64,000 nucleotides of DNA, taken from positions 62,001 through 126,000 of the forward strand of contig NZ_JPQU01000015.1 of assembly GCF_000737245.1 (NCBI RefSeq). Reading direction: 5' to 3'. The first letter of the stretch is position 1; each line of letters opens with the position of its first letter. This document shows positions 27,433 to 35,071 of the stretch, in pieces. Under the pieces are notes generated by a model. That model did not search any database. It saw only the letters and a program-made list of their open reading frames with translations, and was not told the origin of the DNA. The DNA is from Pseudomonas syringae (GTDB lineage Bacteria; Pseudomonadota; Gammaproteobacteria; Pseudomonadales; Pseudomonadaceae). A program made the position numbers and the translations under genes.

Positions 27433-28365
27433 CTAGCTGTTATCTGCCGCCTTGATTCTGTCCACGACTCTTGCCGCCAGGTCATCAGGCCTGAACTTGG
27501 CAAGGAAATCATCCGCACCAACTTTCTTCACCATAGCCTGATTGAACACGCCCGACAGGGAAGTATGCAAAACGATGTGCAGCTTTTGCATCCTTGGATC
27601 GTTGCGAATCTCGGAGGTCAGCGTGTAACCGTCCATTTCCGGCATCTCGATGTCGGAAATCATCATCAAAAACTCTTCTTCCGGCTTCTTGCCGTCCGCG
27701 ACCAATTTCTTCAGGTAGTCCAACGCCTGACGCCCGTCGTTGAGTGCAACCACTTCAACGCCGACAGTCTGCAGGCAACGGCTAACCTGTTTACGCGCCA
27801 CCGACGAATCATCAACGGTCAGAACCCTCAGGGAAACCGCCTTGTGATGGGTTGCCTCATCAATGACCCCCACAGACACCGCTTCGGACATCGGCGCCAC
27901 TTCGGAAAGAATCTTCTCGACGTCGATGATTTCCACCAGCTGATTATCGACCCGCGTCACCGCCGTCAGGTAGTGATCACGACCCGTGCCCTTGGGTGGT
28001 GGATGAATCTCTTCCCAGTTCATGTTCACGATGCGCTCGACCGAGTGCACCAGAAATCCCTGAACCTTCGTGTTGTATTCAGTAATGATCACAAAGGCAT
28101 GATCCAGCGACGTCTGCCCCGGCAAGCCTGTCGCCATGGCCAGATCGAGGATCGGGATGGTTCCACCGCGAATATTCGCCACGCCGCGCACAATCCGATT
28201 GGATTTAGGCATCACGGTGAGTTTGGGGCATTGCAGCACCTCTTTCACCTTGAATACGTTGATCCCATACAGTTGCTTGCCGTCAAGACGGAACAACAAG
28301 AGCTCAAGGCGATTCTGCCCAACCAACTGCGTGCGCTGGTTCACCGAATCCATTACACCGGCCAT
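27433..28365 (-). CDS. cheV: Chemotaxis coupling protein CheV (CheW-REC)
   Basis: A 310-residue protein with a CheW domain (about 15-155, with LLLFRLDGKQLYGINVFKVKEV) and a C-terminal receiver domain (about 175-305, acceptor Asp in MMISDIEMPEMDGYTLT). It couples receptors to CheA and may act as a phosphate sink. ATG 28365 (MAGVMDSVNQRTQLVGQ) has GGGGAG 7 bases upstream; a start at 28398 lacks support. It is divergent from flgA, whose ATG is 80 bases away, and is followed by cheR as in other pseudomonads. Confidence 0.96.
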   Translation of the reverse strand: MAGVMDSVNQRTQLVGQNRLELLLFRLDGKQLYGINVFKVKEVLQCPKLTVMPKSNRIVRGVANIRGGTIPILDLAMATGLPGQTSLDHAFVIITEYNTKVQGFLVHSVERIVNMNWEEIHPPPKGTGRDHYLTAVTRVDNQLVEIIDVEKILSEVAPMSEAVSVGVIDEATHHKAVSLRVLTVDDSSVARKQVSRCLQTVGVEVVALNDGRQALDYLKKLVADGKKPEEEFLMMISDIEMPEMDGYTLTSEIRNDPRMQKLHIVLHTSLSGVFNQAMVKKVGADDFLAKFRPDDLAARVVDRIKAADNS

Positions 28366-28445
28366 GCTCCGACTCCCCATTTCAAAGCAACCGATCACCG
28401 CAGCCTGAATCAGGTATGCGGCACGGGCCTTGCTATTTATACGTT

Positions 28446-29204
28446 ATGAATACCAAAACGACATTTTCCCGACACCCGACAACACACACGTTCAGCCTGT
28501 GGAGCGCACTGATGTTGCTGTGTCTTTCAAGCATCACGGGATACAGCCGCGCCGAGAGTTTCACATTGCCTGAACAGCTTATCGGCGTCACGCAGGGGTT
28601 TCTTGAATTCACAGTTGAAGAGTATTTAGCAACGAGCCAAATCGAAGGCCGTTATGAAATCGAAGTCCGCCAGCTAGACCCTCGTATGCGCATGGCCTAT
28701 TGCGACAAGGAATTGACAGCCAGCCTGCAAAGCCCGCGCCCCGTTGGCCGCGTCAGCGTCCGTGTGCGCTGTGAAGGCTCGTCGCCCTGGACGGTGTTCG
28801 TGCCTGCCGAGGTGCGGCTTTTTCGCAATGTAGTGACCGCCATTCGCCCGCTCAAGCGCGATGCAATCGTCAGCGAAGACGATGTGGCCATGCGCGAGAG
28901 AGATATCGGGCAACTGGGGCAAGGCTTTCTCTCCGCCATGGATCAGGCTGTAGGACAGAAAGTTCTCCGACCAACGGTCATCGATCAGATCATCGCGCCG
29001 ACCTTCCTTGAGCAGCCGCAGATGGTTCATAAGGGCGACCAGGTGGTGATTACCGCACGCAGCGGGAGTATTTCCGTTCGGATGCCGGGTGAGGCCCTGT
29101 CCGACGGGGCTTTCAACGAGCAAATACGCGTCCGCAACCTGAATTCCAAACGTGTCATCAAGGCTTATATCACTGGCGCTGGTCAGGTGGAGGCGCCGAT
29201 GTGA
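28446..29204 (+). CDS. flgA: P-ring assembly chaperone FlgA
   Basis: A 252-residue periplasmic protein. An N-terminal signal sequence (hydrophobic segment about 17-32 ending SRA) precedes an SAF-type region (RPLKRDAIVSEDDVAMRERDIG, about 140-162) and the C-terminal VRNLNSKRVIKAYITGAGQVE, both typical of FlgA. It assists FlgI polymerisation. Start MNTKTTF at 28446 is preferred to 28416 because it gives a normal signal peptide. FlgM follows 171 bases downstream. Confidence 0.95.
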   Translation: MNTKTTFSRHPTTHTFSLWSALMLLCLSSITGYSRAESFTLPEQLIGVTQGFLEFTVEEYLATSQIEGRYEIEVRQLDPRMRMAYCDKELTASLQSPRPVGRVSVRVRCEGSSPWTVFVPAEVRLFRNVVTAIRPLKRDAIVSEDDVAMRERDIGQLGQGFLSAMDQAVGQKVLRPTVIDQIIAPTFLEQPQMVHKGDQVVITARSGSISVRMPGEALSDGAFNEQIRVRNLNSKRVIKAYITGAGQVEAPM

Positions 29205-29312
29205 GCTGACAATCCACTGGCGGCAAACGCTTGTTTTTCCTAGACTGCGAAACAAGTCCATATAAGTGAGGTCAATTCTCCGGGCTCGTCACGTGGTTTT
29301 CACATTTATGGC

Positions 29313-29339
29313 TAAAGTTTCCCCGGATCTGGTCGAAAC
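29313..29339 (+). promoter_or_regulatory. Candidate FliA promoter of flgM
   Basis: TAAAG, 14 bases, then GTCGAAAC, with the same box spacing as the fliC promoter. It lies 37 bases before the flgM ATG. FliA control of its own anti-sigma factor is known in Pseudomonas. Confidence 0.6.
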
Positions 29340-29375
29340 CATGGCAAGCGTCCAACTACCCAGAGGATTTTTATC

Positions 29376-29693
29376 ATGGTCATTGATTTCAACAGGCTGA
29401 ACAGCGCAACACCGGTGAGCGGTACAAACCGCACCGTTGGCGCCAAAGAAGCAGGAAAGACAGAGTCGTCGGCTGCGACCGACGCATTGGAAAAGACCGG
29501 TAGTGCGGGCGAGTCCGTTCACCTGAGCGGTGAGGCTCAACAGTTGCAAAAGATCACTGACAAGCTGAAAGACTTGCCAACCGTCAATAGCGCTCGTGTA
29601 GCCGAGTTGAAACAGGCAATTGCCGACGGCAGCTATCAAGTAGACAGCAACCGTGTCGCCAGCAAGATGCTTAATTTCGAAGCCCAACGCTAG
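29376..29693 (+). CDS. flgM: Anti-sigma-28 factor FlgM
   Basis: A 105-residue, largely disordered protein. The C-terminal half (about 55-100) has the FlgM core [26 protein letters not shown] that binds FliA and is exported through the completed hook. The N-terminal half is Ser/Thr/Gly-rich. It has a FliA-like promoter and is followed by flgN after 49 bases. Confidence 0.96.
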   Translation: MVIDFNRLNSATPVSGTNRTVGAKEAGKTESSAATDALEKTGSAGESVHLSGEAQQLQKITDKLKDLPTVNSARVAELKQAIADGSYQVDSNRVASKMLNFEAQR

Positions 29694-29742
29694 CCCACTG
29701 CTCGCGCTGGAACTTCTGGACGCTTAAAAACCAGAGCATGCG

Positions 29743-30207
29743 ATGCAAGATACTAATCTGCTGCAATTGATCACTGACGACATGGCCCCGGCCCAGCAAT
29801 TGCTGGAGCTGCTCCGTGCCGAATCTCTCGCCCTTCACGGTCGCGACATGATCGAGATGGAACACATCCTGGCGCAGAAACAGGCGCTGGTGATTCTGCT
29901 TGAGCAGCATGGTCGCAAGCGCAGCCAGATACTCAGTGGCCTTGGCTTGAGTCCCGACCGCAAAGGTCTGCTGGAACTCGCCAAAAATTCGTCCCTGGGT
30001 GAGACACTGATCACCGCTGGTGATGAGCTGAGCGCGCTGATCGTTGAATGCCAGGCATTGAATGAGCAAAATGGCAGCTCGATCAAGATGCAGCAGATGG
30101 CTACCACCCATCAATTACAGATACTCACGGGTGACAGTCCGACGCTGTATGACAGCCGGGGTTCGACCTCTGGCCGGGCAAGACCACGTCCGTTAAGCCA
30201 AGCGTAA
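29743..30207 (+). CDS. flgN: FlgK/FlgL export chaperone FlgN
   Basis: A 154-residue helical chaperone. The N-terminal helix LLQLITDDMAPAQQLLELLRAES and the central heptad pattern fit the FlgN family. The C-terminal part (LQILTGDSPTLYDSRG) carries the short Pro/Gly-rich tail common in pseudomonad FlgN. It keeps the junction proteins FlgK and FlgL export-competent. It lies between flgM and flgZ, the usual Pseudomonas order. Confidence 0.93.
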   Translation: MQDTNLLQLITDDMAPAQQLLELLRAESLALHGRDMIEMEHILAQKQALVILLEQHGRKRSQILSGLGLSPDRKGLLELAKNSSLGETLITAGDELSALIVECQALNEQNGSSIKMQQMATTHQLQILTGDSPTLYDSRGSTSGRARPRPLSQA

Positions 30208-30288
30208 CTTTCTGTATCAAGGCGCCTTGCATGCTGGCAAAATGCCTGCCATCGCGTTGCTGTCGTATTTTGCCTGGAGATGGAAAAA

Positions 30289-31035
30289 GTGAATGGCTCA
30301 AGCGCGGAAGATGCTCCGCAGCCCCCAAAGGTTCTCAATACTCCTTTGGAAATTGCCGCCAGCTTGCGGCTGCTTCTTGAAAGTCATGATCCCCTGATCA
30401 TTACCTTTCATGAGCGTACCCAACGCTTTCAGAGCTACTTGATCGAAGTTGATCGCGATAGCAATGTCATTGCCTTGGACGAAATGATCCCGCGTGACGG
30501 CGAGAAATACCTGTCGAACGGCGAGGCCTACCGTGTCGAAGGTTTTCACGACGGCGTGCGTATCGCCTGGGAAAACAGCGGCGAAATGACCATCGTCGAC
30601 GAGGACGGACAGCGCCTGTATCGCGGCGCAATGCCAGACGAGGTCATCTACCACCAGCGCCGCAATGCGTTTCGCGCCGCACTCAAGCTCGCCCAGCTGG
30701 TAAGCGTCGAGATGGGTGGCGATAAACTCAAATATCCCCTGGCCGGCAAACTGCTGGATATCTCCGCGACCGGCTGCAAGCTGCGTTTTGAGGGTGATCT
30801 GTCAGAGCGTATGCAGCTGGGCCAAGTGTATGAACGCTTCGTCGCCCAGCTGCCATTCGGCACCATGACCGCTCCGGTGGAACTGCGCTACCTGCACTTC
30901 GAAGAAAGGGTCAATACCACCTTCGCTGGCGTGCGCTTTCACAACATGAGCGGACTGGTCCAGCGTCAGGTTGAGCGCTTCGTCTACCAACTGCAGCGCG
31001 AAGCCCGTCGCTTTGACAAAGACGATGACTTCTGA
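30289..31035 (+). CDS. flgZ: PilZ-domain flagellar brake FlgZ (YcgR type)
   Basis: A 248-residue protein with an N-terminal YcgR domain (about 20-120) and a C-terminal PilZ domain (about 123-240). The c-di-GMP motif RxxxR is present (HQRRNAFR), as is DxSxxG ([11 protein letters not shown]). It slows flagellar rotation at high c-di-GMP. GTG 30289 has GGAG 9 bases upstream; an in-frame ATG at 30280 abuts the ribosome site and is less likely. The gene follows flgN by 81 bases, as in P. fluorescens where flgZ is linked to flgMN. A terminator follows. Confidence 0.95.
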   Translation: MNGSSAEDAPQPPKVLNTPLEIAASLRLLLESHDPLIITFHERTQRFQSYLIEVDRDSNVIALDEMIPRDGEKYLSNGEAYRVEGFHDGVRIAWENSGEMTIVDEDGQRLYRGAMPDEVIYHQRRNAFRAALKLAQLVSVEMGGDKLKYPLAGKLLDISATGCKLRFEGDLSERMQLGQVYERFVAQLPFGTMTAPVELRYLHFEERVNTTFAGVRFHNMSGLVQRQVERFVYQLQREARRFDKDDDF

Positions 31036-31048
31036 CAGTTGGCTGATG

Positions 31049-31091
31049 TGAAAAAGGCGATAACGCAGAAATGCGTGATCGCCTTTTTTGT
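31049..31091 (+). terminator. Terminator after flgZ
   Basis: AAAAAGGCGAT ... ATCGCCTTTTTT forms a long stem with a T run, 15 bases after the flgZ stop. It ends the flgA-M-N-Z side and marks the flagellar boundary with the phage-like locus. Confidence 0.85.
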
Positions 31092-31170
31092 TGGGCCCGG
31101 CCCTGTAAGGGCGCGCTTGCCCGCAAGCCGGTAGTCTAGCCAGCCATTTGCCGCATACGCTGATGTTTTT

Positions 31171-31258
31171 TGTGGGAGCGAGCTTGCTCGCGAAAGGGCC
31201 GGAATTGCCAGGAATCTCTTTAAACCTGCACACCGCCTTCGCGAGCAAGCTCGCTCCG
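31171..31258. repeat. REP doublet (inverted pair)
   Basis: GGGAGCGAGCTTGCTCGCGAAA and its inverted partner lie about 45 bases apart. The distal arm is imperfect (CTCCGACTC instead of CTCCCACA). It lies in the gap 31036-31383 between the flgZ terminator and the phage repressor promoter. Confidence 0.8.
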
Positions 31259-31347
31259 ACTCACCAGCGCCTGCCGTGCACCGCTGCGATGCTTCGGCGA
31301 CGGGGCAGCACCTGCGTAGTAGCCCCGGTCAACGCAGCCTCTGGTTC

Positions 31348-31376
31348 TTGATATAAGCACCCGCTAGGGCGATGAT
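31348..31376 (+). promoter_or_regulatory. Candidate promoter of the PrtR-like repressor
   Basis: TTGATA, 17 bases, then GATGAT (each 4-5 of 6 to consensus). The predicted transcription start falls at about 31383, directly before the ATG at 31384, so the mRNA would be leaderless as for lambda cI from PRM. Confidence 0.45.
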
Positions 31377-31389
31377 TGCACCCATGCAT
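31377..31389. promoter_or_regulatory. Candidate repressor operator (copy 1)
   Basis: TGCACCCATGCAT, with a TGCA-N4-TGCA core, overlaps the predicted start of transcription and translation of the PrtR-like gene. Two further copies lie at 32688 and 32713. Confidence 0.5.
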
Positions 31390-32217
31390 AAAACTATCGA
31401 TAAAATATTGGCAGAACTGATGGCGCGTGAGGGCTTGAGCCAGGTCCAGTTGTCGGCGCGGGCTAATGTCGGCCAGTCCACGATCTCCCGAATCCTCAAA
31501 CCCAACGGCCCTAAAGGAATCAAGGAGCCGACGGATAAACAAGTTAGGCCCCTTGCTGACTTCTTTGGAATGACCACTGATCAATTGCGCGGTTTTGAGC
31601 CTTTTGAGGTCCAGGACGGCTCGCTCCGCGAGGAAAGGCCCTCTTCGACCACCGATGTAGTCAGGGACATGCTCGCCCGTGCCTCCAAGGTGCCCGAAAG
31701 TCTGAAGCAGAAAATCCTTGAAGTCGCTCAGCAGCCCGATGATGGAAAGACCAATGTCATAGTCGCCGACTTCTCGCGCCCTGGTAAGGTCGGCGATGAA
31801 GTGTGGATCGCTCACTACGACATCCGTGGCGCAATGGGTGGTGGCGAGGTCACTCACGATTACCCTGAAATGCTTCAAGACGTTCGCGTCAGCCCCTCAC
31901 AACTCAGATCGATGGGTGTTGAGTTCGCCGAGCATTACCACCTGAAAATGATCACTGGCTGGGGGCAATCGATGTCCCCCACCATCAAGCATGGCGACCC
32001 TTTGCTGGTGAATATCAATATCCGCGAGTTCGTGGGCGATGGCATCTACCTGTTCTCTTACCAGGGGTTTGAGTACATCAAGCGCCTGCAAAAGAAAGGT
32101 AAGGACATGTACAAAATGCTGTCTGACAACACCCTGCATCCCCCGGAGGATATCTGGGCGGAAGAAACCTATATCCAGGCCAAGGTGCTGCTGGTGTGGA
32201 ATTCGCAGTTGGTTTGA
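31384..32217 (+). CDS. prtR: PrtR-like phage/pyocin repressor (XRE-S24)
   Basis: A 277-residue LexA/CI-type repressor. The helix-turn-helix (about 14-40) has LSQVQLSARANVGQSTISRIL. The C-terminal S24 peptidase domain (about 175-277) has the serine in GQSMSPTIKHGD (Ser196) and the lysine in EYIKRLQK (Lys233) used for RecA-stimulated self-cleavage. No plain Ala-Gly cleavage dipeptide is obvious; the nearest is GAMGGG (about 150). Homologues (PrtR) repress pyocin or tailocin genes in Pseudomonas. The second Met (31384) is preferred because of the leaderless promoter; ATG 31372 would lie in the -10 box. No Shine-Dalgarno is visible for either. Confidence 0.85.
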   Translation: MHKTIDKILAELMAREGLSQVQLSARANVGQSTISRILKPNGPKGIKEPTDKQVRPLADFFGMTTDQLRGFEPFEVQDGSLREERPSSTTDVVRDMLARASKVPESLKQKILEVAQQPDDGKTNVIVADFSRPGKVGDEVWIAHYDIRGAMGGGEVTHDYPEMLQDVRVSPSQLRSMGVEFAEHYHLKMITGWGQSMSPTIKHGDPLLVNINIREFVGDGIYLFSYQGFEYIKRLQKKGKDMYKMLSDNTLHPPEDIWAEETYIQAKVLLVWNSQLV

Positions 32218-32239
32218 GTTAACGAATACCCTGCCCTCG

Positions 32240-32266
32240 AAAGCCCGGCCAAGCGCCGGGCTTTTT
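32240..32266 (+). terminator. Terminator after the repressor gene
   Basis: AAGCCCGGC / GCCGGGCTT stem with a T run, lying between the convergent repressor and DUF1654 genes. Confidence 0.85.
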
Positions 32267-32274
32267 CATAGATC

Positions 32275-32574
32275 TCAGAAAGGCACCTCATCTTCTGAAT
32301 CATCGACAGCTTCGGCATGCCGACCTTCCAACGCGACGGGCTCCCACCGCACGGTCACCGCACCATCATCCTCGAATGTCATCTCCAGCTCATCATTGGC
32401 TGACAAGACGCCCATCACCTCTTCCCACTCTCTATCGCCGTCCGTATCCAGTCGATGAATCGTCACCCAGCGCTGCACCTGCGCAACCGGATGATTGATC
32501 ATTGACGACACCCGCAGCGCCAAACGCTCTACCCCGGACATCTCAACGCGTACTGCTGATTTAGCACTACTCAT
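32275..32574 (-). CDS. DUF1654 family protein
   Basis: A 99-residue acidic protein, convergent with the repressor. The core ERLALRVSSMINHPVAQVQRW...HRLDTDGDREWEEVM and acidic C-terminus (DDSEDEVPF) fit the Pseudomonas DUF1654 family. Genes of this family are often next to prtR-like repressors in prophage or tailocin loci. The function is unknown. ATG 32574 has a perfect AGGAGG 6 bases upstream, which rules out the longer frame to 32736. The candidate operators at 32688-32725 lie upstream. Confidence 0.85.
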   Translation of the reverse strand: MSSAKSAVRVEMSGVERLALRVSSMINHPVAQVQRWVTIHRLDTDGDREWEEVMGVLSANDELEMTFEDDGAVTVRWEPVALEGRHAEAVDDSEDEVPF

Positions 32575-32687
32575 GCTTTTCCTCCTGATAACTGTATATC
32601 CATCCAGTAAAGGAGAATATCGGAGCTCGTAGGAAAAGTTAACCCTTGATGGCGGGAAGACTCGCTTATGCACCAAAGAAAAATAAA

Positions 32688-32725
32688 TGCACCAATGCAT
32701 TGACATATAAATTGCACTGATGCAT
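32688..32725. promoter_or_regulatory. Paired candidate operators between DUF1654 and com
   Basis: TGCACCAATGCAT at 32688 and TGCACTGATGCAT at 32713 have centres 25 bases apart. A half-site TGCACC is at 32669. All match TGCACYNATGCAT, also found at the start of the PrtR-like gene, so they are probable binding sites for that repressor. Confidence 0.5.
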
Positions 32726-32728
32726 ATT
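32700..32728 (+). promoter_or_regulatory. Candidate sigma-70 promoter toward com
   Basis: A perfect -35 TTGACA, 17-base spacer, then CATATT (4 of 6). The spacer contains the second operator copy and the -35 touches the first, so repressor binding would block it. The leader to com would be about 235 bases with no other open frame (non-coding gap 32575-32968). Confidence 0.5.
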
Positions 32729-32968
32729 TGATCCATCGCAGCGACACGCGCCGCTGCAACACACGACTGGTGAAGCCGCCAGATAGTCCGGGATCAACGA
32801 CAGTGATACCCCAGCCCCGACAAGGGACCGACTGGAACTCACTCTTCTTCAAAACAGATCAAATTCAGCCGCCAACGCCAGTAGCGGGCAGCTGAGAACA
32901 AACAGACGCTTCGCTGACGCAGCCTGGCGACCGGCTGACTTGGCGCAAATCACACAAGGCATATGCAG

Positions 32969-33178
32969 ATGTTGAAAGATTGCAGATGTGGACAGTGCAA
33001 AAGACTTCTTGCCCGAATGGGCGAGTACACCGAACTCCAGATCAAATGTTCCCGATGCGGGACGTTGAATCATGTGAGGGCCAAGAGCCCCGAGGTATCG
33101 CCTTTGAGCGATAAATCAATCCCGGCCAGATTGGCCGCGAACATTCCCTCATTTCAGGAGATTCACCATGGTTCATAA
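32969..33178 (+). CDS. Com-like zinc-binding translational regulator
   Basis: A 69-residue protein with a four-cysteine zinc site: CRCGQC near the N-terminus and CSRC at about residue 28, followed by GTLNHVRA. This is the pattern of the phage Mu Com family, small RNA-binding proteins that activate translation of a downstream overlapping gene (mom in Mu). ATG 32969 has AAGG 9 bases upstream; ATG 32963 is only 3 bases from it. The 3' end overlaps the next gene by 11 bases, mirroring com-mom, but the overlapped gene is not mom. Confidence 0.85.
   Translation: MLKDCRCGQCKRLLARMGEYTELQIKCSRCGTLNHVRAKSPEVSPLSDKSIPARLAANIPSFQEIHHGS
33097..33137 (+). promoter_or_regulatory. Two-hairpin RNA element, copy A
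   Basis: Hairpin 1 is ATCGC-CTTTGA-GCGAT (33097-33112, inside com). Hairpin 2 is CGGCCA-GAT-TGGCCG (33123-33137), ending 30 bases before the ATG at 33168. A second copy with the same layout precedes the gene at 34098. Confidence 0.5.
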
Positions 33179-33746
33179 AATCATCGCTGTCAGCGCGGCA
33201 TTTCTCGCCATTTCCGCAGGAGCAGCTCAATCGGCCTCCGCAGCAAACCTGCTAACAAACGGTAGCTTTGAGTCGCCTGGCTGCGCATCTAGTTGCGTTT
33301 TGAACACGCCGGCTCAAGCGAACGCCATCACTGGCTGGACAACATTCTTATCCGGTGCTGAATATTTCAATTTGCCAGCGCAAATTTCTGGCTCCTCTGC
33401 AGCTGACGGAGTCGATATCGTCGACCTGGCAAACAATATTTATAGAAACGGTGGTGGCCTTCAGCAGAATTTCGCGACAACGGTCGGGGCGCGCTACCGC
33501 CTAACCTTCAGCGCTGGGAACTCGAAGTACGCTGGTCGTGCCGGCACTGGCATCATTCAGGTCAAAGTCGCCGGCCAGTCCACCTCTTTCGAAACTCCAG
33601 TCGCGACCAGCTCAACCGTTGTCTGGGGCACAGTGACCTATGATTTCACCGCCAAGTCTGACCAGACGACCCTTTCCTTTTGGAATGAGCAAGATCCCTA
33701 CAACTACTTTGCATTCATAGACAAGGTAAGCGTTGAGCGCTTGTAA
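33168..33746 (+). CDS. Secreted beta-sandwich protein translationally coupled to com
   Basis: A 192-residue protein with a clear signal peptide (residues 1-24 or so, cut after SAS or ASA), then ANLLTNGSFESPGCASSCVLN. The NLLTNGSFE start, the LQQNF...YRLTFSAGNS centre and the ending FIDKVSVERL are the usual marks of DUF642/CBM-like jelly-roll domains, which bind carbohydrate or cell surfaces. One Cys pair may form a disulphide. SD CAGGAG is 6-7 bases before the ATG. The first 11 bases overlap com. Exact family and role are uncertain; it looks like cargo of the phage remnant and may affect the host surface. Confidence 0.75.
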   Translation: MVHKIIAVSAAFLAISAGAAQSASAANLLTNGSFESPGCASSCVLNTPAQANAITGWTTFLSGAEYFNLPAQISGSSAADGVDIVDLANNIYRNGGGLQQNFATTVGARYRLTFSAGNSKYAGRAGTGIIQVKVAGQSTSFETPVATSSTVVWGTVTYDFTAKSDQTTLSFWNEQDPYNYFAFIDKVSVERL

Positions 33747-33753
33747 GTCCCAG

Positions 33754-33783
33754 GCGGAGAGCAGCATTTGTCGCTCTTTTTTA
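33754..33783 (+). terminator. Candidate terminator after the secreted-protein gene
   Basis: AGAGC ... GCTCT stem followed by six Ts, 10 bases after the stop. The following gap to 34097 (about 310 bases) has no recognisable gene but contains RNA element copy B. Confidence 0.6.
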
Positions 33784-34031
33784 AGGTTATGTCGACCTAC
33801 AATCGGGTTCGGGGAATATCCGGGCGGAGATAAAACAGCGATGTAGTTCTAGAAACAAACGCTGGCAGCCGACGACCATTAAAATGGTGACTTTGCAGCC
33901 ACCACTGATGAGGTTCTGAAGTTGGTTTACGCCGGTACTACTGGAGCGAAGTGTCGCGCTCGTCAAACTGACCAGCACGGGCCATGGATGACCTAGAGAG
34001 TAATTCTGACAGAGGCCTAGTGCCTAAATAG

Positions 34032-34068
34032 ATCGCCTTTGAGCGACATGAAAGCGGAATCCTCCGCT
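34032..34068 (+). promoter_or_regulatory. Two-hairpin RNA element, copy B
   Basis: Hairpin 1 repeats the 15-base sequence ATCGCCTTTGAGCGA exactly (34032-34046). Hairpin 2, AGCGGA-ATCC-TCCGCT (34053-34068), has a different sequence but the same 6-bp size and ends 29 bases before the ATG at 34098. Confidence 0.5.
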
Positions 34069-34097
34069 ACTAATCATTCGACTTAATAGGTGAACTT

Positions 34098-34460
34098 ATG
34101 TCTGAAGTTAAAATTGGTAAAAACTTTCGCAACGTAGTGCCGCAAGGCATCGCGCAAATCGTTTCTCCTGCCGAAAACGGAAACGGACTCACTATCCGCA
34201 CGTGCGCGAGCAACCCGCGAAACGGATTTGTGGGGCTGTACTGTTCCGAGACGGCTCCACTGGCAGCTGCTCCTGGCAACGCCAATCGCTTGATTTTTGC
34301 TGCTAACGGCAACACTCTGGAAGGATCGAGCTCAAGCGTATTCATGCCTTACCCTCTCTTCATTCCTGCCGGGCTGGGGCTTTGGGTTACGAGCGGGCCA
34401 TTCAGTGGCTCGACCCCTACTGGGGGCGGAATCGCGCTCACGTGGGATTTCGTCGGCTAA
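34098..34460 (+). CDS. Unknown phage-locus protein
   Basis: A 120-residue protein beginning MSEVKIGKNFRNVVPQGIA. It has no signal peptide or membrane segment and is rich in Gly, Ser, Asn and hydrophobic beta-type stretches (NGFVGLYCSETAPL, PAGLGLWVTSG). SD AGGTGA precedes the ATG by about 5 bases. It sits between the com gene pair and the holin and shares the two-hairpin leader with the gene at 33168. I do not recognise a family. A small phage structural or beta-rich surface protein is possible, but this is only inference. Confidence 0.65.
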   Translation: MSEVKIGKNFRNVVPQGIAQIVSPAENGNGLTIRTCASNPRNGFVGLYCSETAPLAAAPGNANRLIFAANGNTLEGSSSSVFMPYPLFIPAGLGLWVTSGPFSGSTPTGGGIALTWDFVG

Positions 34461-34470
34461 GCCCTTAGTG

Positions 34471-34500
34471 AACGCTGGCCCTGCTGAAATGCAGGGCCTT
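34471..34500 (+). terminator. Terminator after the unknown phage-locus gene
   Basis: GGCCCTGC-TGAAAT-GCAGGGCC followed by TTCTTTAA, 10 bases beyond the stop. Confidence 0.8.
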
Positions 34501-34587
34501 CTTTAACCAATACTCGCTCCACCAATCCCTCGGAACCTCTGATCGTCACGCTCAACGAGGGCCTCTGCAGCGACTCGATATCGCATT

Positions 34588-34616
34588 GCCCGCTAACGTG
34601 GCGGGCGTTTTTATCC
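34588..34616 (+). terminator. Second terminator-like hairpin before the holin
   Basis: GCCCGC-TAACGT-GGCGGGC then GTTTTTAT. Two terminators in the 273-base gap before the holin suggest that gene blocks were joined or deleted here. Confidence 0.65.
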
Positions 34617-34733
34617 CTGTAGCTCAATGATCCCTGCCCAGCATTTTTTCTGGTTCACCACCGCATCGCTCTCGTAATGAGTGGCCCTTTTTTCTCCTGA
34701 CTGACACCACCCCTTTTATTTCTGGAGCACCCA

Positions 34734-35042
34734 ATGGAACCAGCGACTACCGCCGCAGGCGTACTGTTGGTGAAATACGGCGTAGCAACCGCTGGATTCG
34801 CCGGAGCAATTCTTTCCCTTACTTTTCTTCGAGGCCTCACACCTAAGCAGGCAACGGCCGCAGTGCTGACCGGCTTTTTGTCTGCACTGTTTACCACCTC
34901 ACTGGTGGTGCAGTATTTCAAACTGCCGACTGATACCGATTCGCAAAATGGGGTGGCCTTTCTGATCGGCTTACTCGCGATGAATATCATCCCGGGGCTG
35001 AAAGCGATTGCAGCCTCGATCAGCTCGGTTCGAGGTTCTTAA
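34734..35042 (+). CDS. Putative phage holin
   Basis: A 102-residue small membrane protein with three hydrophobic segments (about 5-30, 38-60 and 74-94) and a short polar C-terminus. Its size and place, directly before an endolysin and Rz/Rz1, identify it as the holin that would release the endolysin at the end of lysis. The start has GGAG 6 bases upstream. No dual-start motif is seen. Confidence 0.75.
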   Translation: MEPATTAAGVLLVKYGVATAGFAGAILSLTFLRGLTPKQATAAVLTGFLSALFTTSLVVQYFKLPTDTDSQNGVAFLIGLLAMNIIPGLKAIAASISSVRGS

Positions 35043-35071
35043 ATAACCGCCTGAATTGAAATGCCCTTCCA

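Noticed and set aside
27253..28449. Plus-strand open frame opposite cheR and cheV
   Set aside because: It crosses two real minus-strand genes and their intergenic ribosome sites and shows no domain.
33960..34046. Decayed duplicate of com as explanation of the 15-base repeat
   Set aside because: Upstream similarity to com fades after about 20 bases and no Cys codons remain in frame, while the hairpin layout downstream is kept. Not fully excluded, so kept only as the alternative explanation.
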